The notes beneath the pieces are model-generated. The model searched no databases. It worked only from the letters and a program-made list of their open reading frames with translations, and was not told where the DNA came from. Shown here in pieces: positions 1-6,731 of a DNA stretch of 64,000 bases. Position numbers and translations under genes: made by a program. Position 1 is the first letter of the stretch. Every line of letters starts with the position of its first letter. This DNA comes from Flavobacterium alkalisoli. GTDB lineage: Bacteria > Bacteroidota > Bacteroidia > Flavobacteriales > Flavobacteriaceae. The stretch is taken from the NCBI RefSeq assembly GCF_008000935.1, contig NZ_CP042831.1:1860001-1924000 (forward strand), written 5' to 3'.

Positions 1-1
1 T

Positions 2-340
2 ATTCCAGATTTAACACCTTTTAAAAATACTGATTTTATTTTTACACCCAATGGTATAGGGGAGTGGAATGCAAAAGAAGTTAATAGGCGTAATCACTTT
101 GGAAAACGCTTTAAAGCTATAAAAGATGAATTAGGGTTAGGCGAGGAATACGGCCTTTATAGTTTCAGGCATACTTATATTACGAGGATTTATCGCGAAC
201 TAAGAAAAGAATTAACACCATTTGAGAGTAAAAGCCGTTTAATGCTTATTACCGGTCATAGTACCATGGATGCACTCGAGAAATATTTACGTGATATTGA
301 TGCGGAACTCCCGGAAGATTACTCGTATTTGATATCATAG
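2..340 (+). CDS. Tyrosine recombinase (integrase) of element A, C-terminal part
   Basis: The 5' end is cut off by the window edge; 112 residues remain. They contain the catalytic core motifs of phage integrases: YSFRHTYITR (Arg-His of box II), LMLITGHSTM, and the region around the nucleophilic tyrosine in ALEKYLRDID. It would catalyse site-specific integration and excision at the tRNA 3' end. Its place just inside the presumed left attachment site mirrors the integrase of element B at 26513. The two proteins differ clearly in sequence: this one keeps the canonical RHT box, the other does not. Confidence 0.9.
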   Translation: MPDLTPFKNTDFIFTPNGIGEWNAKEVNRRNHFGKRFKAIKDELGLGEEYGLYSFRHTYITRIYRELRKELTPFESKSRLMLITGHSTMDALEKYLRDIDAELPEDYSYLIS

Positions 341-363
341 TTAAGTTAAATTTATATGAAAAA

Positions 364-393
364 TTTGTTTTATAAAAAATTTTTATACATTTG
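364..393 (+). promoter_or_regulatory. Flavobacterial promoter for the HEPN/SecB cargo operon
   Basis: TTTG at 364-367, an 18-nt spacer, then TACATTTG at 386-393. This fits the Bacteroidetes primary sigma consensus (TTG/TTTG, 17-23 nt, TAnnTTTG). It lies between the integrase stop and the first gene of the three-gene operon. Confidence 0.6.
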
Positions 394-456
394 GGTCGTT
401 ATATTATTCTTAAATACTTTTATATAACCTATTCATTTCTTATTTTTATATAAAAT

Positions 457-876
457 TTGGATCACCTTAAATCGAAATCAGAATTCAATATTCTAGCATC
501 ACAAATGTTAATGGATGAAGATAATTACTCTTCCAGTGTTCATTGTGCATATTATGGGTGTTTTCAATTTATAAAATATAAATTAAATCAAATTGGACAT
601 AGTTACGATAGTATAGATACTGCAATTAGCTCATCTAAAACTAAACCAGTCAAGTTAACGACTCATGGCTATCCAATTGATTTAATGTGCAAGGAAATAA
701 ATAAAAAATTCAACGATAGTGGATTTACGGCAAGGGATATTAAAGGGAAAGTCAAAAGATTAAGGGCAATACGACTACTTTCAGATTATCACAATGAATT
801 TATTAGTTTCGATAAAGGAAATGAGGCGATAAAATTAAGTAATGAAGTAATAAGCTTTGTAAAATCAAAATTATAA
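457..876 (+). CDS. HEPN-domain protein, candidate toxin of a toxin-antitoxin-chaperone operon
   Basis: 139 residues from a TTG start; an in-frame ATG at 505 would give a 123-aa form. The protein is all-helical, with an early CAYYGCFQFIKYKL helix and a late helix holding R106-LLSDY-H112. That is an R-x5-H arrangement like the Rx4-6H active-site motif of HEPN ribonucleases, followed by a long C-terminal helix. HEPN proteins are commonly RNases in toxin-antitoxin and abortive-infection systems. It is the first gene of an operon with 878-1462 (1-nt gap) and the SecB-like gene at 1470. HEPN assignment is from motif and helix pattern only; catalysis is inferred. Confidence 0.55.
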   Translation: MDHLKSKSEFNILASQMLMDEDNYSSSVHCAYYGCFQFIKYKLNQIGHSYDSIDTAISSSKTKPVKLTTHGYPIDLMCKEINKKFNDSGFTARDIKGKVKRLRAIRLLSDYHNEFISFDKGNEAIKLSNEVISFVKSKL

Positions 877-877
877 A

Positions 878-1462
878 ATGGAATCAATAGAGTTTTTAAA
901 AAAACAGCTAAACAATATTTATGAATCTCTTCCATATTTAGAGATTAAATATGAGTATAAGCTGAAAATCAATACTCATATTATTGAAGTTAAGCCTATA
1001 CACTGCTATGAGAAAGATTCACAATATATTCGTCAGCAAATAGTTTTAGAGGAATTATTTGAAAATATGTTTCCTGATGAAGAAATCCTCTTTATGTCTG
1101 AAAATATACTTATAGGTATAGATAACCCTATACTTGAATTAGGAACATCAAAAGTATTAGGTAAAGTGCCGGTTTTAGAGTATGAAGTTGTTGGCGAAGA
1201 TGAGAAAGATGCTCAAAATTTTGATTTTGAGCAACTACTTATTCATATAAGTCATATGGATACTAATAATGAACATTTTTTTTATTGTGTACCAAAACCA
1301 ACAATTATTGATGAGTCTACAAATTATTTCGAAATTGCAGAAGATAAAAGTTTTTGGACAAAATCAATTGGTTTTATAAGGGAACATTTTAAACCGAAAA
1401 AAGATAATCATAAACAAAAAAAAGACTCTGAATATATTTCAGAGTCTTTTTTTTTAATATAA
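878..1462 (+). CDS. Unknown protein, candidate antitoxin between HEPN and SecB-like genes
   Basis: 194 residues, no membrane segment or signal peptide. The N-terminal two thirds look like a mixed alpha/beta domain with motifs PYLEIKYEYK, THIIEVKPIH and ILFMSENILIGIDNPILELG. The C-terminal third is acidic, then lysine-rich, and ends in a hydrophobic tail (FFLI). By position (toxin, antitoxin, chaperone) it could be the antitoxin, and the hydrophobic C-terminus could be the segment the SecB-like protein recognises; both are inference. The last codons overlap a strong terminator hairpin at 1416-1455. I do not recognise the family. Confidence 0.45.
   Translation: MESIEFLKKQLNNIYESLPYLEIKYEYKLKINTHIIEVKPIHCYEKDSQYIRQQIVLEELFENMFPDEEILFMSENILIGIDNPILELGTSKVLGKVPVLEYEVVGEDEKDAQNFDFEQLLIHISHMDTNNEHFFYCVPKPTIIDESTNYFEIAEDKSFWTKSIGFIREHFKPKKDNHKQKKDSEYISESFFLI
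1416..1455 (+). terminator. Intrinsic terminator inside the 3' end of the candidate antitoxin gene
   Basis: A-tract, stem gactctgaa (1424-1432), loop tatat, stem ttcagagtc (1438-1446), then nine T. It lies before the stop codon at 1460-1462 and upstream of the SecB-like gene, so it should reduce transcription of the chaperone gene relative to the first two genes. Confidence 0.75.
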
Positions 1463-1469
1463 TTGCACT

Positions 1470-1901
1470 ATGAAACCAATTAAAGCTCAGGCAGGAGTAG
1501 CCTTCAAATTTTTAAATTATAGAATTTCTAATTTTTCCTATAATGAATCCTCTGTTAAAGGGAATAATTTTGACATTGAGTTTGAACCTTCAGGAGAATA
1601 TAACTCGATAACGGGAGAATATACTTTAAAACTTAATTTCAGAGCCTTTAATAATGACCCTAAATTTGAAGTTATAACTGTAACTGCATTTGCAGATTAT
1701 ATTTTTGATCAACCATATAAAATTGAGGAACTACCAAAACACTTTTATTTGAGTGCTATTCCGATATTTTTTCCATATATAAGAGCATTTATTAGTACCT
1801 TGACATTACAAACAAATCATGAAAATGGTGTGATGTTATTGGGATTAATAAACTTTACAAATATGGCAGATGTTTTAAAAGAGAAAACAATTGCAAAATA
1901 A
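1470..1901 (+). CDS. SecB-like chaperone, third gene of the candidate TAC operon
   Basis: 143 residues, close to the usual SecB length. The C-terminal part has the SecB signature: FFPYIRAFISTLTLQTN followed by LLGLINFTNMAD, matching the family pattern FPYARE-I-L-V-G and L-PVNFDAL. The N-terminal half is beta-rich, as in the SecB fold. SecB proteins bind unfolded polypeptides; solitary SecB-like proteins next to toxin-antitoxin pairs act as chaperones for the antitoxin (HigBA-SecB of Mycobacterium, CmdTAC). It starts 7 nt after the preceding gene. Its position in mobile-element cargo, not near sec genes, supports a TAC role over export. Confidence 0.65.
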   Translation: MKPIKAQAGVAFKFLNYRISNFSYNESSVKGNNFDIEFEPSGEYNSITGEYTLKLNFRAFNNDPKFEVITVTAFADYIFDQPYKIEELPKHFYLSAIPIFFPYIRAFISTLTLQTNHENGVMLLGLINFTNMADVLKEKTIAK

Positions 1902-1956
1902 AAAATAAATTTTCAAGTTGTATAACTAGACTTATAGTAAATCTTATTTCTTAAAA

Positions 1957-1990
1957 TAAAAAAAGGCCTCTATTTTTAGAGGCCTTTTTT
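1957..1990. terminator. Bidirectional terminator after the SecB-like gene
   Basis: Stem aaaaggcctct / agaggcctttt with a short T-rich loop, A-tract on the left and T-tract on the right, so it can act on both strands. It ends the rightward cargo operon. Confidence 0.8.
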
Positions 1991-2068
1991 TATTCTGTCT
2001 ATTTTATTAAAAGATAATAAAGAAATAATAATATAACGCGCCCTGAACCGGGCAGGAATTTAAAATTT

Positions 2069-2130
2069 AGCCCCGGATTTAGTAACCACACCAAAATTAA
2101 CGGGGCTTTTCATTAACACACCTTACCTTG
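2069..2130. other. Paired hairpins with a 13-nt motif shared with element B
   Basis: On the plus strand agccccg ... cggggct (2069-2108) forms one stem-loop. The next stem pairs cattaaca (2111-2118) with tgttaatg, and its loop contains cacaccttacctt (2117-2129). The same 13-mer occurs at 44444-44456, inside the structured region of element B. The segment lies between the cargo operon and the end of the leftward late operon and has no coding capacity. Confidence 0.4.
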
Positions 2131-2146
2131 TTAATGGTGCGAATAT

Positions 2147-2176
2147 AAAAAAAACCGCTCAAATAAAAGCGGTTTT
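2147..2176 (-). terminator. Terminator of the element A late operon
   Basis: Read on the minus strand: stem aaaaccgct, seven- to eight-base loop, stem agcggtttt, followed by a T-run. It lies 32 bp past the stop of the last late gene. Element B has an equivalent at 28181-28208. Confidence 0.75.
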
Positions 2177-2207
2177 AGTATATGTTTAAGAGTATATTTT
2201 TGATAGT

Positions 2208-2591
2208 TTACCAGTTTACAATCTTTCCGTATTCATTTACGTAAACAGAAGCATTCGAAGGAATATTTCTCAATTCGTCGATTGATATATCCACAATCGG
2301 GCGGCTGCCATCAGCTTTATATGCCTCTATTGAACGGTAAACTATTTTTACGCCATCTTTCACCAAATACCATCCTTCGTCATTGCCCGGGCTTCTTACT
2401 ACCTTACCTTCATAAGGTGATGCGCTAACGCCGGCATTTGAATTGCTTCCGGTGTTTGCATTGTTGCCGGTGCTTATACCGGTATTTGCATTGCCGGTAC
2501 CGGTATTGCTACCGCCGAATATTTTATCTTTAAAAGTAAAAACGGCCGCCGCTCCTAATAGGGCAACGCCAAGAATCATTTTTTTATTCAT
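2208..2591 (-). CDS. Small membrane-anchored protein, last gene of late operon A
   Basis: 127 residues. An N-terminal membrane helix (residues 5-22, ILGVALLGAAAVFTF) is followed by a DKIFGG motif, a Gly/Asn/Thr-rich linker and a C-terminal domain of about 65 residues (YEGKVVRSPGNDEGWYLVKDG through YVNEYGKIVNW). The counterpart in element B is 28225-28593 with the same layout and the same DKIFGG and final NW. Probably a virion membrane or host-envelope protein, by its operon and topology. Family not recognised. Confidence 0.7.
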   Translation of the reverse strand: MNKKMILGVALLGAAAVFTFKDKIFGGSNTGTGNANTGISTGNNANTGSNSNAGVSASPYEGKVVRSPGNDEGWYLVKDGVKIVYRSIEAYKADGSRPIVDISIDELRNIPSNASVYVNEYGKIVNW

Positions 2592-2607
2592 AACTTAGGT
2601 TTTATAA

Positions 2608-4896
2608 TTATATAACTTCAAAATTTAGTTCGTTTATTTCCGTTGCAACAGCTTCGGCCTCTGCTTCCGTTTCAGGTTCTAAAGGGTTGTAAACTGTGCC
2701 GGTTGCTATATTATAGCGAATGGTTTCAATAGGTACTTTTGTATAGCGGTTTTTATCAAAGAATGCGTAGTTATCCGCAAAACTGGCTTCCTTAACCATT
2801 TTAATGATGATGTCACCATCGAAAACAACTTCAGAACCTCCTTTGGTTCGGCCGGTCGTGGTTTGCTGAAAAATGATTACAAACACTTTACCGTTAAACC
2901 TTTTGCGTAAATCTTCATCAAGGTGTATCGTTCCCACCATCCTAAGCAGCTTTTGCCAACTGTCAATGAAAATGATTTCATAATCCTTTACAAGGTCGTA
3001 CAAGTCCTGTTTGTCCTCCACATCGCCAACGGTATCAATATTTGCCTGCGCTTGGCCTGATAAGTATTTTTCTACCTTCTCTTTTGCTAAAGAGCTGTTC
3101 GGGTGTTCTTCCCCGGATATAAACAAACAACGGTTTCCGGGCGTTGCAAAGGCATTCATGAACTTGTATAAAGTGGTTGTTTTTCCTGCACCCTGCTCAC
3201 CATCCATCGTGATAACTACGCTATGTTCGGGCTTTCTTTCAACGGCCTGAAGGAACTTTCCAACCTCGCCCGCTACAGTAAAGAACTGTGCCGGCACTTC
3301 ATTGGCCGCCGCACCTATATTTTTTACTCGAGGGTTTTTTTGCGGCTGCGGCTGTGGCTGTGGTATTTCTATTGGTGTATTATTTATCTGCTGTGGTTCT
3401 GTTACCTCTGTGCCTTTAAGCCCTGAAGCTTTTCTTTTACCATTTAAACCAAATAGATTTAACTGTTTTGTTTGGCTCGATTTTCTTTTACGTGTTGCAA
3501 CGGGTTTGGCTTTTGCTTTAGATTCCTGGGCTTTGGCCTTTTCCTTTTTTTCCTTTTTCTCTTTAGCGGCCTTTTCTTTAGCGGCCTGCTTTAAATCCTC
3601 AAAGTATTTCGGCTCACCGGCACTATTGTACTGCAATAAATAATCCGTTGCGGCCTGTGCCTGCGTTGCGGCACGCATCAAAAACCTGTTATCATCCTGA
3701 AGGTGTGTTAATCGGTTATTCCATGACTTCAGGTAAGCAGGGAAATTTTTATCAGTGTGCCAAATGATACCGGCTTCAGCACTTAAAAACGTTGCCGTAA
3801 ACTCTGCGATTAGTTCCTCAAACGCATAATTTTTAGAACCAAATTTTCCTGAAAAATCACGCTGTAATCTCTTTTGATGGCCGGTACTGTGTGCAATCTC
3901 GTGGAAAAACGTTGCGTAATAATCCTGTGCCGCCTCAAAGTCATAGATATGCGGCATTGTGATGGTATCTTTACGAGGCGAATAAAATGCCTCATTGCCG
4001 CCAAATGCGTAACCCGGTGCGGGTACAGGATAGTTTTTTATAATGGCTTCCGCTATCGGCATCTTATATTCTTCCGCTGCCGGCAGTGGTTTTTCAATAA
4101 GGCCATGCTTAAAGTTTTTCAGGTCGAAATCAATGCCGGTTATATCAATGCCGTTAAAAACATTGTAATACTTCAGGATGGGTAGTTTATGCCTCTTTGC
4201 TATATCTTCAGCCGACTGTCCGGCAGCAAAAAAAGGTATCTTATCCCTGTTCTCATTTAGCAGTGCAATGAACTTTTTAAGGTCGTAACTGGCTATATCA
4301 ACTTTCCTTTCGGAATCATAGTATTTATAAAGCTCGGTAAAGTAAACTACCGGATAGCCTTTAGCACCTTTGTTAACCATACCGCCTAAACTTTCAATTT
4401 GCTTGAAAGTCATAAAAAAAGGATTTTTTAACGGCTCAAAGTCGGTAAGAAGGTAGCGGTTAACACCCCTGTACATTTTCTTAGAAACAAAATTGAAAGG
4501 CATTAGGTAGCCCGTTCCGTACTTTTTAGCAGACCATTTTTGTTTATAATCTTTGGTGTTGGCCAGTTTAATTTTTTCAATCATTTTATCAGTAATCATC
4601 TGATAAATTTCGTCTGCTGAAACGGCCTTCCCTAAACCGATAATTGTATCGTCCGAATCCTGTTCGCAATCCAAGCACTGTAAGAAGCTTTCCGGCACTG
4701 ATTCAATGGCCGGTGCTGTATTCTTACTAAACTTAAATTCATCTACGGTTGGATTGTCCGTTAAAGCTTTCTGAAGCCTTTCTGCAAGCTCGTATTGTTC
4801 CTGCTGTTTGGCATCGATTATCAAAACGTTTATATCTGTACGGTTTAACTTTGTCTTAGTGCCTATCAACCCGTTAAAGCTCTTAACTACTCCCAT
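2608..4896 (-). CDS. ArdC-like antirestriction metallopeptidase fused to a RecA-like ATPase
   Basis: 762 residues in two modules. Residues about 80-290 match the ArdC N-terminal ssDNA-binding region (MPFNFVSKKMYRGVNRYLLT, FMTFKQIESLGGMVNKGAKGYPV, KYYNVFNGIDITGI). A zinc metallopeptidase follows with HEIAHSTGH near residues 332-340 and a downstream EELIAEF glutamate. A Lys/Ala-rich linker (about 440-540) leads to a P-loop ATPase: Walker A GEQGAGKT near 565-572 and Walker B IIFIDSW near 639-645, with a RadA/DnaB-like end. ArdC proteins protect incoming DNA from restriction and are known in polyvalent proteins delivered with phage DNA. Element B has the same protein split in two at a run of ten A. 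Confidence 0.8.
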   Translation of the reverse strand: MGVVKSFNGLIGTKTKLNRTDINVLIIDAKQQEQYELAERLQKALTDNPTVDEFKFSKNTAPAIESVPESFLQCLDCEQDSDDTIIGLGKAVSADEIYQMITDKMIEKIKLANTKDYKQKWSAKKYGTGYLMPFNFVSKKMYRGVNRYLLTDFEPLKNPFFMTFKQIESLGGMVNKGAKGYPVVYFTELYKYYDSERKVDIASYDLKKFIALLNENRDKIPFFAAGQSAEDIAKRHKLPILKYYNVFNGIDITGIDFDLKNFKHGLIEKPLPAAEEYKMPIAEAIIKNYPVPAPGYAFGGNEAFYSPRKDTITMPHIYDFEAAQDYYATFFHEIAHSTGHQKRLQRDFSGKFGSKNYAFEELIAEFTATFLSAEAGIIWHTDKNFPAYLKSWNNRLTHLQDDNRFLMRAATQAQAATDYLLQYNSAGEPKYFEDLKQAAKEKAAKEKKEKKEKAKAQESKAKAKPVATRKRKSSQTKQLNLFGLNGKRKASGLKGTEVTEPQQINNTPIEIPQPQPQPQKNPRVKNIGAAANEVPAQFFTVAGEVGKFLQAVERKPEHSVVITMDGEQGAGKTTTLYKFMNAFATPGNRCLFISGEEHPNSSLAKEKVEKYLSGQAQANIDTVGDVEDKQDLYDLVKDYEIIFIDSWQKLLRMVGTIHLDEDLRKRFNGKVFVIIFQQTTTGRTKGGSEVVFDGDIIIKMVKEASFADNYAFFDKNRYTKVPIETIRYNIATGTVYNPLEPETEAEAEAVATEINELNFEVI

Positions 4897-4899
4897 AAT

Positions 4900-5367
4900 C
4901 TAACTTTCTATATAATATTCTTTCCCTAATATTTCAACTACCACAACAAAGGTTAGCTGCTCTAAAGAGAAGCCTTCGATAGTTATAACATTTTTTAATA
5001 CATTTTCCGGGGAAACCTCAAAGGGAATGTTTTTTAATTCAAGTGTATTTAACGCCGGTATGTGTACCATGTTAATTGCAAGTGTGGCCATGCCTAAAAA
5101 GTGGCCGTTACGGTACGCAATAGCCCTTTTGACACTTGCGAAGCTGCCGGCATAGATAGAAAAATCCTCTTTTGTCGGGTTTTCTATCGTTAAATCAAGA
5201 TTGAAAGTAAAATGGCTTAATCCTATTTTTACATTCCTTAACCCGGAAGGGTAAACATTCATTGCGCTGAAAACAGCCTTTAGTTTCTGAATCCTTCTAT
5301 AGCCGGCATAAGCTAACCCGGCAACACCAACAATAATCCCGGTTATAATGATGTGTTTCGTTTTCAT
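4900..5367 (-). CDS. Membrane-anchored LEA14/WHy-like protein
   Basis: 155 residues. An N-terminal membrane helix (about residues 6-23, IIITGIIVGVAGLAYAG) precedes a beta-rich domain with FTFNLDLTIENPTKEDFSIY, the NP-centred strand pattern of LEA_2/WHy (LEA14) domains, and a later LELKNIPFEV strand. LEA14-type domains are best known from plant stress proteins and some bacterial and archaeal secreted proteins; a phage-like operon is an unusual place for one. Sits between the M23 peptidase and the ArdC-ATPase with 1-3 nt gaps. The counterpart in B is 30968-31429. Function unknown; a virion membrane or infection-tube role is a guess. Confidence 0.6.
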   Translation of the reverse strand: MKTKHIIITGIIVGVAGLAYAGYRRIQKLKAVFSAMNVYPSGLRNVKIGLSHFTFNLDLTIENPTKEDFSIYAGSFASVKRAIAYRNGHFLGMATLAINMVHIPALNTLELKNIPFEVSPENVLKNVITIEGFSLEQLTFVVVVEILGKEYYIES

Positions 5368-5368
5368 T

Positions 5369-5848
5369 TTAAAATAGGTTGGTTGGGTCGATTAATCTGT
5401 TTAGGCTGTCTCTTACCTCAATGTGAACATGATTTGTCATTGCTGCCCCATGTTTGGCACTGATGTTTTGGGCTATGCCTATTTTTTCACCGGCAAGTAC
5501 TGTTTTAGGTATTACAACGGTCGGCGACATATAGAACATTTTAACCCTGTATTTCTCGTTCACGATTTCAACACCGGTATAACTCAAATCACTGGCATAA
5601 GGATAGGCCACGCGTGTAACCTTACCGGTTATCGGTGAGAATATATCTTCACCGGGAGCGGCCACAATATCAATTCCCTGATGTGTATGTGTTCCCCTGC
5701 GTGCGCCAAAAGAACCGCACCCGAGCGGATCGCATCCCCTTATTTTTTGTTTCTTGGTAATTGCTGCTAAAGCCTTGTTGCTGTTTGACATAAGAAGTAG
5801 TATTAAAGCGGCTGCAACACCTATGTAAATAATTTTTTTGGCAGCCAT
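5369..5848 (-). CDS. M23-family peptidoglycan endopeptidase with N-terminal membrane anchor
   Basis: 159 residues. Membrane segment at residues 5-20, then an M23 (LytM) domain with THQGIDIVAAPGEDI (zinc-binding His and Asp of HxxxD) and NHVHIEVRD (HxH). The zinc site appears complete. RGCDPLGCGSFGA upstream carries two cysteines conserved in the element B copy (31431-31907). It would cut peptide cross-links at entry or lysis. Its start overlaps the end of the spanin-like gene by 28 nt. Confidence 0.85.
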   Translation of the reverse strand: MAAKKIIYIGVAAALILLLMSNSNKALAAITKKQKIRGCDPLGCGSFGARRGTHTHQGIDIVAAPGEDIFSPITGKVTRVAYPYASDLSYTGVEIVNEKYRVKMFYMSPTVVIPKTVLAGEKIGIAQNISAKHGAAMTNHVHIEVRDSLNRLIDPTNLF

Positions 5849-6378
5849 GTTTTTATTTTACTGATTAAATAATTGATAAGGAAAAAAGCACATACCCAAC
5901 CGAAACAAGCACTGTATTTATAAAAGGCCGGGATAACTCTTACCGGCACTTCTTTTATTATCTCCGAACTTTCCTTTTTTAAATGGTCGGTTTGTTCCGT
6001 ACTCTGGACGTTTTGGGTTGCCGCTATATCGGCCAAAACCTCTAAGGTTTTCTTATGCTCGTTATAAAGAAGCTGATAGCGGTTATTGCCTGATTCTATT
6101 TCCCGGTTGATGCTTTTTAATATCTCACGCACCCGGGCATTGCAAAGGCTGTCACAATCGCTATTACCGGTATTCACATCGGGAAAATAAAAAGAGGCCT
6201 TATCCTTTATTTCCCGGTTAACTTCCGTAAGCTTTGAAATTACCTGTGTTAGGCTGTCAATATTAACGGTCGATTCCTCTTCCTTCAGAACCTTTTGCGT
6301 TCTGCATCCTGAAGCCAGGACACTGAAAAAAAGTGCAAAAAGAAACAGGATTGGCCATGTGCTTTTTATTTTTCTCAT
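5821..6378 (-). CDS. Candidate unimolecular spanin (lipoprotein with C-terminal membrane helix)
   Basis: 185 residues. The N-terminal signal ends in a lipobox (VLASGC, Cys25), giving a lipoprotein. A periplasmic helical, coiled-coil-prone region follows (TQVISKLTEVNREIKDK to ESSEIIKE), and a C-terminal membrane helix lies near residues 155-172 (FGWVCAFFLINYLI). One protein tied to the outer membrane by lipid and to the inner membrane by a C-terminal helix is the topology of u-spanins such as phage T1 gp11. Neighbours are a holin-like gene and a peptidase. The B copy is 31868-32461. Topology is clear; the spanin role is inferred. Confidence 0.6.
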   Translation of the reverse strand: MRKIKSTWPILFLFALFFSVLASGCRTQKVLKEEESTVNIDSLTQVISKLTEVNREIKDKASFYFPDVNTGNSDCDSLCNARVREILKSINREIESGNNRYQLLYNEHKKTLEVLADIAATQNVQSTEQTDHLKKESSEIIKEVPVRVIPAFYKYSACFGWVCAFFLINYLISKIKTWLPKKLFT

Positions 6379-6731
6379 TACTGAATTTTTAAAAGTTGGT
6401 TTATTTTCTTTTTGGCCGCCTCAAAGAGGTAATTCAATAAGTCCTCTAATTTGCTATGAAATAAGGAACTCATTGAACCGGCAAGGCTGCACATCATGTA
6501 AGTAAAAAGCTTATTGAAGTTTAGGAACTGGTCAAAAACCGCAAATACTATAAGGGCTATAAAAAAAGACATTAAGCCCTCGGTAAGCATTTTCCTGAAA
6601 GTGATTTTCATGCCTTTTTCATTCTGTTTGGCCACTTTGTAACCAGTTCCTAAGAGTACGGCAAAGACAAAGAGAAAAACGTCGTAAATCTCGTTTGGTA
6701 AGGTCTTGATAAATTCAATTATGTTTTTCAT
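6378..6731 (-). CDS. Holin-like membrane protein
   Basis: 117 residues using the ATG at 6731; an upstream in-frame start would run into the spike gene. At least two strong membrane segments (IYDVFLFVFAVLLGTGYKV and FFIALIVFAVFDQF) plus a third weaker one (TYMMCSLAGSMSSLF), and a charged amphipathic C-terminus. Size, topology and position next to the spanin and peptidase suggest a holin. Element B has a different short protein at this position (32464-32712). Confidence 0.55.
   Translation of the reverse strand: MKNIIEFIKTLPNEIYDVFLFVFAVLLGTGYKVAKQNEKGMKITFRKMLTEGLMSFFIALIVFAVFDQFLNFNKLFTYMMCSLAGSMSSLFHSKLEDLLNYLFEAAKKKINQLLKIQ

Noticed and set aside
1470..1901. Housekeeping SecB gene
   Set aside because: It sits in element cargo behind a HEPN gene and its sequence is far from canonical SecB outside the signature; a TAC chaperone fits better.
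3011..3643. Plus-strand frames of 67-113 aa opposite the ArdC-ATPase linker
   Set aside because: They lie antisense to a well-supported protein and are cysteine/serine-rich low-complexity readings with no homologous frame in element B.
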